The notes: generated by a model from the sequence alone, not told the origin. Counted from the stretch's first letter, positions 1 to 7,194 are shown. The stretch is 16,008 bases of DNA from a bacterium (GCA_905221435.1 CAJNDD010000033.1:1-16008), one strand, 5' to 3'. Translations and numbers: made by a program.

Positions 1-2
1 TA

Positions 3-425
3 TCACCAGTTTTAGATGGCTTTAACAGCGAAATTATTGCTTTTAATCTTTCTTGTTCGCCTAATTTAGAACAAGTACAAACGATGTTAGAACAGGCATT
101 CACAGAGAAGCACTATGAGAATACGATTCTCCACAGTGACCAGGGCTGGCAATACCAACACGATTCTTATCATCGGTTTCTAGAGAGTAAGGGAATTCAA
201 GCATCTATGTCCCGCAAGGGCAACAGCCCAGACAATGGGATGATGGAGTCCTTCTTTGGCATTTTGAAATCCGAAATGTTTTACGGCTATGAGAAGACAT
301 TTAAATCACTTAATCAATTGGAACAAGCTATTGTGGACTACATTGATTACTACAACAACAAACGAATTAAAGTCAAACTAAAAGGACTTAGTCCTGTGCA
401 GTACAGAACTAAATCCTTTCAATAA
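3..425 (+). CDS. IS3-family transposase OrfB, 5'-truncated by the window edge
   Basis: This is the C-terminal part of a DDE (rve-type) integrase-fold transposase that cuts and joins the IS ends. The reading frame is open to the first base of the window, so the ATG at 84 is an internal methionine and not the real start. About 140 codons are visible. The second catalytic Asp lies in HSDQGWQY and the catalytic Glu in DNGMMESFFG; the first Asp (usually in a W.TDIT context) lies upstream of the window. The protein ends KLKGLSPVQYRTKSFQ, a common tail of IS150-group OrfB proteins. In this group OrfB is normally made as an OrfAB fusion by -1 frameshifting, but the OrfA region is not visible. The right-hand copy encodes the same protein, so both elements may be recent insertions. 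Confidence 0.9.
   Translation, partial: SPVLDGFNSEIIAFNLSCSPNLEQVQTMLEQAFTEKHYENTILHSDQGWQYQHDSYHRFLESKGIQASMSRKGNSPDNGMMESFFGILKSEMFYGYEKTFKSLNQLEQAIVDYIDYYNNKRIKVKLKGLSPVQYRTKSFQ
381..419. terminator. 17-bp hairpin inside the IS right end (left copy)
   Basis: This is the mirror image of the hairpin at 15590-15628. The arms are 17 bp with two G-U pairs and a 5-nt loop, and they overlap the last codons of the transposase gene. The downstream arm ends in CCTTT towards the IS end and AAGTCCTTTT towards the IS interior, so it could stop transcripts in either direction. Transcripts of the bceAB-type operon (minus strand) run into it about 55 bp after their stop codon. Confidence 0.6.
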
Positions 426-455
426 TTATTTGTCCAACTTTTTGGGGTCAGTACA

Positions 456-473
456 ATATCGAGGTATCTTTTT
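456..473 (-). terminator. Half of an intrinsic terminator, apparently split by the IS insertion
   Basis: On the minus strand the permease stop codon is followed by an A-run and then GATACCTCGATAT, where the IS begins. On the plus strand this reads ATATCGAGGTATC plus a T-run. This looks like one arm, with its A/T tract, of a bidirectional terminator whose other arm is missing because the IS lies at the loop. The intact site is inferred, not seen. Confidence 0.45.
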
Positions 474-2462
474 TTACATTTGCACAATCTTGCGATAGCT
501 TCTAGAGGTAATCATAAAGATTAAAACGTAGACAATGAGGAAGATGGCACAAATGGAAAGTGTAACGGTCAACATCATGGTTGCATCAAGCACACCAATG
601 ACTTTTAGGATGAGGCTAAGCATGTGATATGCAAAGGCAAGGTGTAGGAAGGCAAAAAGCAAAGGGAGGAAGAAAACAGTTAAGACCTGTTTATTGATGG
701 TTTGCTTGATTTGCTTTTGATCGAGACCGACTTTTTGCAAAATGATAAAGCGTTCACGATCTTCATAGCCTTCGGAGATTTGTTTGTAGTAGATAACAAG
801 AACTGTTCCCACCATAAAGATGATAGAGAGGAAGATACCGATGAAGAAGACACCTCCATAGAGGGCACTGATTTGTGCACTGCTATCAGCCAGATTGCTT
901 CCGTATACATAGCTTCCCTCTTTGTTTAATTCTCTATTAAAGTTATTAAGAAATTTTGAAAAATCGTCAGCGAGTTTGAGCTGGTCTTCCTCACCAGCTG
1001 TTACATTCATACCACCATAAAGTTGATCAAAGAGAGAGGAATCTGGATATTGATCAATAAAGGCTTGCAGATTAGGCACAACAAGATAATTGTAGTCAGA
1101 TGTGAGGATGTTAAACTGATTTGGCACATGTTCCAGAACGAAATCATTTTTAATTTCTTCTTTAACAGTGTAGGTCTGGTCATTCAGAGTGAGTTCTTTC
1201 TGTCCTTGAAGTGCCTTACTCTTGGCAAACAACCCAACTTCATTGCCTGAAAGGGAGAGTTTTTGACCAGTCATGATTTCATAGTCTTTTTGGTCAAAGA
1301 CCATGAAAATGGTTTTCGGTTGGACAAAGTTATTCCCCTTTTTAAAGATACGGAGTTTGGTTCCATCTTGACTCTCGATGCCAAAATTACTGTGACGAAA
1401 GACTTCTTTTTTGGTGACAGTTAATCCCTTATCGCTAGCATACTGACTCAAAAGTTTATCTAAATCTTCTTTTTCAACATTTCGCCCTGAAATTCCAAAA
1501 TCATGTGGATTCATGAATTTCTTGAAGGTTTCTGAAGCCTTGAAGATACTAGTTGCAGCAGACATGGTCACCAAGACCATGGTTGAAAGAATGGCAATCG
1601 TCGCAAGACCAACCGCATTTTTCTTCATACGGAAGATGAGATTGGATACAGAAATCATGTTGTTGGGTTGGTAATAATAACGCTTGTTTTTCTTCAAGAT
1701 TTGTAGAAATACTGTAATCCCTGCATTAAACAAGAGATAGGTACCAAGGATTACCAGCAAGACCGCTACGAAGAAAATCAGAACAGCAGAAAGTGGATTT
1801 TCAACTGTAACTGCTAGATAGTAACCAGCTCCCAGACTAATCAAACCTAGAATAGTTTGAAGACTTAAGAAGCGTCCTTTTTTCTCACCACTGGCCTTCT
1901 CACGAGAGAGCTGAAGGGCATTCATACGTGCAATACGAAAGGCATTGATAAAAATCAAACCTAGGAAGATAGCGCCAAAGATAAGGATAACTAGGATAAA
2001 GACTATTGGTTGGAAGGTTGCTACGAGCTCCACCTTCATATTCATTAGCTTCAGAAGAAGAGCAAAGATTAGCTTATCAAAGAGAGCTCCTAGGCCAAGT
2101 CCAGCTGTCAAGGTTAGGGAGCCAAAAATAAGAAGCTCCTTAAAGACCATACTGATCAAATGGCGCTTTTCGAGACCCAGCATACCGTAAATCCCTAGTT
2201 CTTTGGAACGGTTTTTCATGACGAAACTATTGGCATAAAAGACAATAATAGCTGAGGCAATAGTGACAATCACCATACCGAAACCAAGAGTCATGGAAAT
2301 AGTTTCTCCTCCCCGAATCTTGCCAATATTGGGGTTGAGTGACAAGGAGTAAAAGAGATAAGTAATGGTCACAGCTAAGAGAACAGCTAAAGCAAAGGGA
2401 TAGTAGAGTTTGCGATTTTTGATTAAGTTGGACACCGCTAACTTATTGGTTAATCGGAACAT
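474..2462 (-). CDS. BceB-type ABC transporter permease (FtsX-like, peptide-antibiotic sensing/resistance)
   Basis: This is a 662-aa membrane permease of the BceB/VraG family. Such proteins pair with a BceA-type ATPase, sense and detoxify cell-wall-active peptides such as bacitracin, and signal to a BceS-type histidine kinase. The layout fits the family: about ten membrane segments (roughly residues 20-40, 57-78, 105-130, 148-170, 200-220, 226-250, 283-305, 535-560, 605-625, 632-655) and one large extracytoplasmic domain at about 310-525 between TM7 and TM8. The FtsX-like regions cover TM2-4 and TM8-10. The ATG lies 1 bp after the stop of the ATPase gene, and its ribosome site (GAGGTGA) is inside the last codons of that gene, so the two are probably translationally coupled. 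The length is normal for the family. The IS right end begins 18 bp downstream. The substrate cannot be read from the sequence. Confidence 0.9.
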   Translation of the reverse strand: MFRLTNKLAVSNLIKNRKLYYPFALAVLLAVTITYLFYSLSLNPNIGKIRGGETISMTLGFGMVIVTIASAIIVFYANSFVMKNRSKELGIYGMLGLEKRHLISMVFKELLIFGSLTLTAGLGLGALFDKLIFALLLKLMNMKVELVATFQPIVFILVILIFGAIFLGLIFINAFRIARMNALQLSREKASGEKKGRFLSLQTILGLISLGAGYYLAVTVENPLSAVLIFFVAVLLVILGTYLLFNAGITVFLQILKKNKRYYYQPNNMISVSNLIFRMKKNAVGLATIAILSTMVLVTMSAATSIFKASETFKKFMNPHDFGISGRNVEKEDLDKLLSQYASDKGLTVTKKEVFRHSNFGIESQDGTKLRIFKKGNNFVQPKTIFMVFDQKDYEIMTGQKLSLSGNEVGLFAKSKALQGQKELTLNDQTYTVKEEIKNDFVLEHVPNQFNILTSDYNYLVVPNLQAFIDQYPDSSLFDQLYGGMNVTAGEEDQLKLADDFSKFLNNFNRELNKEGSYVYGSNLADSSAQISALYGGVFFIGIFLSIIFMVGTVLVIYYKQISEGYEDRERFIILQKVGLDQKQIKQTINKQVLTVFFLPLLFAFLHLAFAYHMLSLILKVIGVLDATMMLTVTLSICAIFLIVYVLIFMITSRSYRKIVQM

Positions 2463-2463
2463 A

Positions 2464-3222
2464 CTAATTCACCTCGCTTGCCATAACAGTCAAAGTATCA
2501 GAGATTTCTTGGAACATCTGACGCTCTGTCTTGTCTCCACGGTAGATTTGGTTGTAAAGAATGCCGTCTTTGATAAAGAGTACACGCTTGGCCCTGCTGG
2601 CTGCCGCCGTTGAGTGGGTTACCATGAGAATGGTTTGGCCGCGTTCATTGATTTCATCAAAAACATCTAGAAGAGCTGCTGATGATTTGGAGTCAAGGGC
2701 TCCTGTTGGTTCGTCCGCAAGAAGAATTTCAGGCTCAGTGATGATGGCGCGTGCTACTGCAACCCGCTGTTTTTGACCACCAGAGATCTCGTAAGGGTAC
2801 TTCTCTTGCAATTGGTTGATGCCCAAATTTTCAGCTGTTACTACCAATTTTTTCATCATCTCTGTGATAGGTTTTCGTGATAATACTAGCGGAAGCAAGA
2901 TATTGTCCTTAACAGACAGGGTATCTAGCAAGTTAAAGTCTTGGAAGACAAATCCCAACTTCTCACGACGAAAGCTAGAAGCCTGTGAATTCTTAATAGT
3001 GGCTGTGTCTACTCCGTTCAAGTAAACTTGACCACGAGTTGGTTTATCCAGCATAGCTAGGATATTGAGCAGGGTTGACTTCCCAGAACCAGACTCCCCC
3101 ATGATGGCAACGTAGTCACCCTTTTCTACTGTAAAGTGAATGTCTTTGAGGGCCTCTACTTGGTTACCTTGAAAACGAGTTTTGTAGATTTTTTGAACGT
3201 GTTTTACATCTAAAAGTGTCAT
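2464..3222 (-). CDS. BceA-type ABC transporter ATP-binding protein
   Basis: This 252-aa cytoplasmic ATPase powers the adjacent BceB-type permease. All ABC motifs are intact: Walker A GESGSGKS at residues 42-49, Q-loop Gln94 in [10 protein letters not shown], signature ISGGQ at 146-150, Walker B ILLADE at 166-171, D-loop ALD at 175-177, and the switch His203 in VTHS. The sequence belongs to the MacB/LolD/BceA type, as in the pneumococcal bacitracin-resistance ATPase. The start is well supported by AAGGAG 8 bases upstream. The gene is second in an operon behind a 36-aa ORF (13-bp gap) and ahead of the permease (1-bp gap). Regulation is probably by a BceR-type response regulator acting at the palindrome at 3435-3448; no two-component genes lie in the window. 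Confidence 0.92.
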   Translation of the reverse strand: MTLLDVKHVQKIYKTRFQGNQVEALKDIHFTVEKGDYVAIMGESGSGKSTLLNILAMLDKPTRGQVYLNGVDTATIKNSQASSFRREKLGFVFQDFNLLDTLSVKDNILLPLVLSRKPITEMMKKLVVTAENLGINQLQEKYPYEISGGQKQRVAVARAIITEPEILLADEPTGALDSKSSAALLDVFDEINERGQTILMVTHSTAAASRAKRVLFIKDGILYNQIYRGDKTERQMFQEISDTLTVMASEVN

Positions 3223-3235
3223 GATCTTCTCCTTC

Positions 3236-3346
3236 TTAATATCCCATCAATTGAAACTGTGCTTGCATCATAGCGCATCCCAGTTGAACACGCTCGATAT
3301 CTTTTTGACTTGGTTTTCTTCTTTTCTTTTGTAAGATTCTTTTCAT
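3236..3346 (-). CDS. 36-aa basic small protein, first gene of the bceAB-type operon
   Basis: This is a short ORF in the operon leader. The start has a strong ribosome site (AAAGGAGC, 5 bases before the ATG), and the stop lies 13 bp before the ATPase start, overlapping that gene's leader. The product starts MKRILQKKRRKPSQ, a strongly basic N-terminus, continues with an acidic-to-neutral stretch (KDIERVQLG), has one Cys at residue 24, and ends in a Met/Gln-rich tail (MMQAQFQLMGY). It has no signal peptide or membrane segment. Reality is supported by the ribosome site, operon position and spacing; its function is unknown. It could be a real small protein of the transporter system or a leader ORF that tunes translation of the ATPase. 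Confidence 0.65.
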   Translation of the reverse strand: MKRILQKKRRKPSQKDIERVQLGCAMMQAQFQLMGY

Positions 3347-3434
3347 GGTTTTGCTCCTTTGTTCTTTATGAGTCTAGTTTATCGTAAAAAAAGGCGGCCT
3401 GCCATAACCTAACCTTACAAAAGAGACTTTAATC

Positions 3435-3448
3435 TTACATTTTTGTAA
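3435..3448 (-). promoter_or_regulatory. BceR-type response-regulator operator
   Basis: The palindrome TTACA-TTTT-TGTAA fits exactly the published BceR-family binding consensus TnACA-N4-TGTAA. It is extended by flanking bases to AATCTTAC / GTAAGATT (3431-3438 and 3445-3452). It lies 89 bp upstream of the 36-aa ORF that opens the bceAB-type operon. A single TTACA half-site lies at 3415-3419, 20 bp away and in the same phase, and could be a second low-affinity site. Binding itself is inferred from the motif and its position. Confidence 0.75.
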
Positions 3449-3498
3449 GATTGAAGAATTTTTTTGAAAATAGCTACTATAAGAAGTCCTGTCATTGC

Positions 3499-3527
3499 TT
3501 GTCTTATTCTTGAAATAATAGTAAAAT
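3499..3527 (+). promoter_or_regulatory. Candidate promoter for the bacteriocin-type ABC operon
   Basis: TTGTCT (3499-3504), a 17-bp spacer and TAAAAT (3522-3527) form a plausible sigma-A promoter, matching 4 of 6 and 5 of 6 consensus positions. The expected transcription start is near 3534. A separate TTGACA at 3549-3554 has no good -10 at the right distance. Confidence 0.45.
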
Positions 3528-3533
3528 TAAATT

Positions 3534-3626
3534 ATGAAAAGGCTTTCTTTGACAGCTTGTAAAAGAATTAGCTTTCTGATAATTATTTTTAAAAGTGCTA
3601 AACTATCATTCGTATCACTGCTATAA
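3534..3626 (+). CDS. Possible 30-aa leader ORF, uncertain
   Basis: The ORF starts MKRLSLTACKRISF and continues as a hydrophobic stretch with lysines (LIIIFKSAKLSFVSLL). There is no ribosome site upstream, and the ATG coincides with the start predicted from the promoter at 3499-3527, so it would have to be translated leaderless. Its stop codon abuts the terminator-like hairpin at 3625-3653. A basic-then-hydrophobic short peptide here could be a decayed bacteriocin signal peptide, an attenuator peptide, or chance. I rate chance as at least equally likely. Confidence 0.2.
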   Translation: MKRLSLTACKRISFLIIIFKSAKLSFVSLL

Positions 3627-3653
3627 GGAGGGAGGTTCAGCCCCCTCTTTTTT
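3625..3653 (+). terminator. Intrinsic terminator or attenuator in the leader of the membrane-protein gene
   Basis: AAGGAGGG (3625-3632) pairs with CCCTCTTT (3643-3650). After one bulged A, an inner GG/CC pair closes a TTCAG loop. The hairpin is followed by more T residues up to 3653. It ends 15 bp before the ATG at 3668, so it must be read through for that gene to be expressed from an upstream promoter. It may be a true attenuator, or the terminator of a lost upstream gene. Confidence 0.55.
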
Positions 3654-3667
3654 AGAAAGAGGTTCCT

Positions 3668-5662
3668 ATGAAACGTGTTTTTCTCTTTATCAGCAATCTT
3701 CTTTTAACTTTCTTTCTCATTGCCACTCTGTCCTTTTGGAAAGACTCTCTTCCACAAATCCTGTTCCCGGGTGCAGCAGTATTAAGCGGGCAAGCAGATT
3801 ATTCTACCGTTAAAGAAGAATTAAATAGTCTTGCTAAAGAACATAATAGTCTTATCGCAAGAACCATTTGGGAAGTAGATAGTGATGGAAAATCAAGAAC
3901 TCTCTACGAAGCTTTTGGAGATGGGCAACTCCCAGACTGGATGCCTCCAGCAAGTCAAGAAAGCATTCACAAGAGCGATCTTCTCAACAACTACAATATT
4001 ATCAGCGGATCCCTAACTAGTCAAGAATTGGCCACTCATCTGAAAGAACTTGGACTAGAAAAAGCGAATGCATTTGAAAATGACAGAATATCCTTTGTAC
4101 TTGCCCTCTTTACCCAACCTAATCAGCTTACCAGTATGTTAATCTTTTTGCTGACTTTCTTAGCTTTGATTGTTATTGGCCAGATTCAATCTCTCTCTCA
4201 GTCAGGGATTAGGTTGATTTCTGGAGAACGACTGAGCCATCTCTTCTTTCGTTCTCTCGCAAGAGACGGACTTGATATCCTTCTTTTTGGTCTACCTGCT
4301 TTGCTGACAGCAAGTGTCTTGCTCATTTCCCTAGGATATCCTTATGAGGTTCAAACTTTTTTAGGAATACTTTTTATTCTTTACAATAGCCTACTTTTCT
4401 TACTTAGCCTCCTAATTGCCCTTCTTTTTACCATTTCTTTGAAAAAAGTTCATCTCCTCTCTATCATCAAAGGAAAATTACCAATCAAGTCAATCCTACG
4501 CATTCTCTACTTTGGTCAGGTACTTGCCATTCTACTGGTTATTGTAGGATTTGGACGTATGTCTACTTACTATCATATCCTTGAGAAAAATGAGGCTGGA
4601 CAAGCTACTTGGGAACAACGCTCCAATATTGTTACTCTTCAAACAGGGCGTTCCAGTCAGATGAAAAATTTAGATGAACTGCAGACAAATGCTGATAAAT
4701 GGTTTGACTTTATTCAGCATGCTATAGATAATGAGAATGCCTTCCTTATTAAACATAATCTAGTTGAGCAAGCTCTTAAGCAAGCTACCTCAAATCATAA
4801 TGAAACTGAAAATAACCCTTATGGTGTGGAAGGGAAAAATATTCTCTATGTAACACCTAACTACTTCAAAAAAGAAGATATAAAGTTAACATCAGAAACC
4901 TTTCAAAAAATCAACACCCTCAAAGATGGACAGATTCTTGCCATACTCCCAGAAGAACTACAAAAAAATGAAAAAGATATAAAAGCAACCTTGCAACAAG
5001 AGTTAACCAACCGATTATACAGTAGCGGGTCTAATCAAACTGTCGAAGTTAGTATAGCTTATACCAATCAAAAAAATGATGTATTTCTCTATAATACCGC
5101 CCATATTGCTTATGATCAATGGTTATCAAATCCCATCTTTCTTGTGCTTTCTCCTAAAGCACTTGGCAAGGCTTCCTCCATCTTCTGGTTTACAAATCTA
5201 GAATATCTCTATTTTACAGACCTCCACCAGACACAAGAACTTTTGAAACACTATCAACTTGATCATATGGTCTCAAGGCTATCGTCTGCTAGGGAAACCT
5301 ATCTCCAGTTAAATCAAAAAATCAAAATCGAAATTTTTAGTAACTTAGCGAGTGCTATGTTTGCTATTTTGACTTCAATTTTGCTGTTTACAAGTTTAAA
5401 TCTACTCTATTTTGAAGCCTTTCGCAAAACCATATTCTTGAAAAAAATCGCAGGCTATTATTTCTTTGAATTACACAATAGATATATCACTTCTCAAATA
5501 GCAGCTCTCTTTCTCGGAAGTGGTCTAGCTTTCATTATTTCTAAGAATATCTGGATTACCCTGATCCTATTTTTCAGCTTTTCAAGTTTAGCCGTTCTTC
5601 TATTGAAGATTTGTGATAAGAAGGAAAGTAAAACCTATGCTAGCATCATCAAAGGAGGATAG
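3668..5662 (+). CDS. Bacteriocin-associated integral membrane protein (lactococcin-972/streptococcin locus type, putative immunity/transport)
   Basis: This 664-aa protein matches in length and layout the ~7-TM bacteriocin-associated membrane proteins that accompany lactococcin-972-like (streptococcin) bacteriocins, thought to act with the next-door ATPase in immunity or export. I see one N-terminal segment (residues 7-24), an extracytoplasmic domain (about 30-150), four segments at about 155-175, 205-225, 230-258 and 275-298, a second large outside domain (about 300-545), and C-terminal segments at about 553-580 and 615-655. This resembles an FtsX-type permease in plan. The start follows AAAGAGG at good distance. 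The stop codon ends 1 bp before the ATPase start. Unusually, no bacteriocin precursor gene is recognisable upstream. Family assignment comes from the overall pattern and neighbour, not from a database search. Confidence 0.75.
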   Translation: MKRVFLFISNLLLTFFLIATLSFWKDSLPQILFPGAAVLSGQADYSTVKEELNSLAKEHNSLIARTIWEVDSDGKSRTLYEAFGDGQLPDWMPPASQESIHKSDLLNNYNIISGSLTSQELATHLKELGLEKANAFENDRISFVLALFTQPNQLTSMLIFLLTFLALIVIGQIQSLSQSGIRLISGERLSHLFFRSLARDGLDILLFGLPALLTASVLLISLGYPYEVQTFLGILFILYNSLLFLLSLLIALLFTISLKKVHLLSIIKGKLPIKSILRILYFGQVLAILLVIVGFGRMSTYYHILEKNEAGQATWEQRSNIVTLQTGRSSQMKNLDELQTNADKWFDFIQHAIDNENAFLIKHNLVEQALKQATSNHNETENNPYGVEGKNILYVTPNYFKKEDIKLTSETFQKINTLKDGQILAILPEELQKNEKDIKATLQQELTNRLYSSGSNQTVEVSIAYTNQKNDVFLYNTAHIAYDQWLSNPIFLVLSPKALGKASSIFWFTNLEYLYFTDLHQTQELLKHYQLDHMVSRLSSARETYLQLNQKIKIEIFSNLASAMFAILTSILLFTSLNLLYFEAFRKTIFLKKIAGYYFFELHNRYITSQIAALFLGSGLAFIISKNIWITLILFFSFSSLAVLLLKICDKKESKTYASIIKGG

Positions 5663-5663
5663 T

Positions 5664-6314
5664 ATGATTGAATTACAACATATTTGGAAACAATTTGGTT
5701 CTCGTATTATTTTTTCAGACTTGAATCTGAATTTTCAAAGTGGTATGGTGTATGCTTTGATAGGAGACAGTGGTTGTGGAAAAACCACTTTGCTCAATAT
5801 GCTTGCAAAACTAGAGACTTTCGACAAAGGAGAAATCGTTTACAAAGGAAAATCTTTGACTTCTCTAAAAAATGAGGAATTCTATCGTAACGAGCTAGGT
5901 TATCTCTTCCAGAACTTCGGACTATTAGAAAGTCAGACCATTCGAGAAAACCTTGAGCTGGGACTGATTGGCAAAAAACAGAACAAGAAACAAGAAAAAG
6001 AGAGACTTCTTCTTCAAGCACTACAAGCTGTCAGACTAGATTATCTAAGTCTCAACCAAAAAATCTATGAATTATCTGGTGGTGAAGCTCAACGCGTAGC
6101 GCTTGCTAAGATTATCCTGAAAGATCCTCCTTTAATTTTAGCCGATGAGCCTACCGCCTCGCTAGATCCAAAAAATTCCAAGGAAATTATGGAAATTCTC
6201 CTTGAACTTCGTAATGCTCATAGAACAATTATCATCGCAACTCACAATCCTAGTATCTGGAAAATGGCTGATCAGGTAATTCATCTCTCTCAAGATGGAA
6301 AAGAATATACTTAA
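5664..6314 (+). CDS. ABC transporter ATP-binding protein, bacteriocin (lactococcin-972) export/immunity type
   Basis: This 216-aa ATPase is compact and has every catalytic motif: Walker A GDSGCGKT at residues 34-41, Q-loop Gln83, signature LSGGE at 137-141, Walker B LILADE at 157-162, D-loop SLD at 166-168 and switch His194. It presumably energises the 7-TM protein encoded just upstream. I chose the ATG at 5664 because AAAGGAGG lies 8 bases before it and the start follows the previous stop by 1 bp. A longer frame opening at 5613 would overlap the upstream gene and lacks such a site. A strong hairpin terminator follows at once, so this ends the operon. The ATPase has no fused membrane domain, as is normal for this subgroup. 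Confidence 0.88.
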   Translation: MIELQHIWKQFGSRIIFSDLNLNFQSGMVYALIGDSGCGKTTLLNMLAKLETFDKGEIVYKGKSLTSLKNEEFYRNELGYLFQNFGLLESQTIRENLELGLIGKKQNKKQEKERLLLQALQAVRLDYLSLNQKIYELSGGEAQRVALAKIILKDPPLILADEPTASLDPKNSKEIMEILLELRNAHRTIIIATHNPSIWKMADQVIHLSQDGKEYT

Positions 6315-6320
6315 ATACCA

Positions 6321-6354
6321 AAATCCCTTGTGGCTAAATAACCACAAGGGATTT
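6321..6354. terminator. Bidirectional intrinsic terminator between convergent genes
   Basis: Perfect 13-bp arms (6321-6333 and 6342-6354; AAATCCCTTGTGG and its complement) enclose an 8-nt loop, with T residues following on both strands. It lies 6 bp after the ATPase stop and 64 bp beyond the pspC-domain gene stop, so it can serve both converging operons. Confidence 0.88.
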
Positions 6355-6418
6355 TCAGTCATTTATGCTGCTTCTTTTAAGTAACATAGTGCAAATAATA
6401 AATACTTCCTGTTAAATC

Positions 6419-6691
6419 TCACCAAAACCAGCCATCATTGTCATCAATAGCCTCGGCTTCCTTGCGTTTGCGTGGTCCTGTTCCGTACATTTCTGCTTCG
6501 ATTTCTTCCTTAGTTGGCAGGATAGAGGCAAGAATGATGTAAATAATCACACCAATCCCAAAATTTGATATGGTAAAAATGGCGAAGAGAAAGCGGACTA
6601 GGGTTACATCAAAATTCCACTTGTCTGATAGGCCAGCTAAAACTCCTGACACCATACGATTTCGTCTCATTTTATAAAATTTTGTATTCAT
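6419..6691 (-). CDS. PspC-domain membrane protein
   Basis: This 90-aa protein carries a PspC domain at about residues 8-62. A basic start (MRRNRMVSGVLAGLSDKWNF) is followed by a hydrophobic region (about 30-60, with ISNFGIGVIIYIILASILP), then a charged C-tail rich in Lys, Arg, Glu and Asp that ends DDNDGWFW. PspC proteins relate to the phage-shock/envelope-stress response, but the role of this short streptococcal type is not known from sequence. I chose the ATG at 6691 because AGAGGAAC precedes it at proper spacing. A frame opening 20 codons earlier would put a hydrophobic extension before the conserved start and has no ribosome site. It is third in a row behind tex and the SprT-like gene, 59 bp from the latter, and is probably co-transcribed. 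Confidence 0.85.
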   Translation of the reverse strand: MNTKFYKMRRNRMVSGVLAGLSDKWNFDVTLVRFLFAIFTISNFGIGVIIYIILASILPTKEEIEAEMYGTGPRKRKEAEAIDDNDGWFW

Positions 6692-6750
6692 GATTTGTTC
6701 CTCTTTCGGTATTCTTACAAGTAATATAGCATAAAACGGGAACAAGAACA

Positions 6751-7194
6751 TCAGTCCTTAGGCCGATTTAAGATAACGAGTTTACCACGGCATACGCCAC
6801 AGCGATAGCGTTTTGTGTTAATTTTTCTCTTGCGTTGATAGGTTTGCTGGCAAGATTGGCACTGATAGACTAGGTAACTATCCTGACTTTTCAAAGGTGG
6901 TGCAAAGCGTAGTCCATCCACTTCTTTCAAAAGTTCCTTGAAATCTCGGTCCTTATGGCGATACCCCTTTTTCTGAAAATAAAGGTGATAGTGACAAAGC
7001 TCATGGCGCACGATTTTGCGAAAAACTTCCAAACCAAGTTCATTATACACCTTGGGATTAAAATCCAAATGCCCATCTTTAGGGAAAAATCGCCCACCTG
7101 TCGTTCGCAGACGAGAATTCCACTGGGCTTGGTGGGTAAAAGGTCTACCAAAGTCTTCGAGGGAAACAAACTGAACGTACTCAGTTAGATTCAT
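6751..7194 (-). CDS. SprT-like zinc metalloprotease-fold protein
   Basis: This is a 147-aa SprT-family protein. The zinc-binding motif HELCH is at residues 64-68, with more His at 70 and 80. A C-terminal zinc ribbon is formed by Cys112/Cys115 and Cys132/Cys135. Related eukaryotic SPRTN proteins cleave DNA-protein crosslinks; the bacterial SprT-like proteins are much less understood. The chosen start ([10 protein letters not shown]) overlaps the end of tex by 14 bp (ATGAATCTAACTGA), which suggests coupled translation. A frame opening 11 codons earlier exists, but the extra residues are only a tex shadow, and pneumococcal homologues as I remember them begin at MNLTEYV. No strong ribosome site is visible for either start, in keeping with coupling. 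Confidence 0.88.
   Translation of the reverse strand: MNLTEYVQFVSLEDFGRPFTHQAQWNSRLRTTGGRFFPKDGHLDFNPKVYNELGLEVFRKIVRHELCHYHLYFQKKGYRHKDRDFKELLKEVDGLRFAPPLKSQDSYLVYQCQSCQQTYQRKRKINTKRYRCGVCRGKLVILNRPKD

Larger units (their letters stand above)
1..455 (+). mobile_element. Right-end part of an IS3-family (IS150-group) insertion sequence, cut by the window edge
   Basis: The piece holds the 3' part of the transposase gene and the element's right end. Its outer end (431-455) reads TGTCC...GTACA, which on the other strand begins TGTACTGACCCC, a typical IS3-family TG...CA tip. It is an inverted copy of 15554-16008, with the same length and the same internal break point. The insertion lies 18 bp past the stop codon of the BceB-type permease gene. 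The left half of the element is outside the window, so the target-site duplication cannot be checked. Assignment to the IS150 group rests on the transposase sequence; it resembles streptococcal IS861-type elements but the exact name is not certain. Confidence 0.9.
3347..3667. other. Divergent intergenic region between the bceAB-type operon and the bacteriocin-type operon
   Basis: This 321-bp stretch carries the BceR-like palindrome (3435-3448) with an extra half-site, an isolated GC-rich block (about 3392-3403) in otherwise AT-rich DNA, a plus-strand promoter candidate (3499-3527), a 30-codon ORF without a ribosome site (3534-3626), and a terminator-like hairpin just before the membrane-protein gene (3625-3653). 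I found no convincing -35/-10 pair for the minus-strand operon. Confidence 0.6.

Noticed and set aside
3595..3813. 72-codon plus-strand frame with a Gly-Gly (KEGGSAPSF) that recalls a bacteriocin leader
   Set aside because: It starts with GTG without a ribosome site, runs through the hairpin and continues as an out-of-frame shadow of the membrane-protein gene; lactococcin-972 types also do not use Gly-Gly leaders.
6692..6751. 20-codon N-terminal extension of the pspC-domain protein
   Set aside because: No ribosome site upstream, while the inner ATG at 6691 has one and begins right before the conserved domain.
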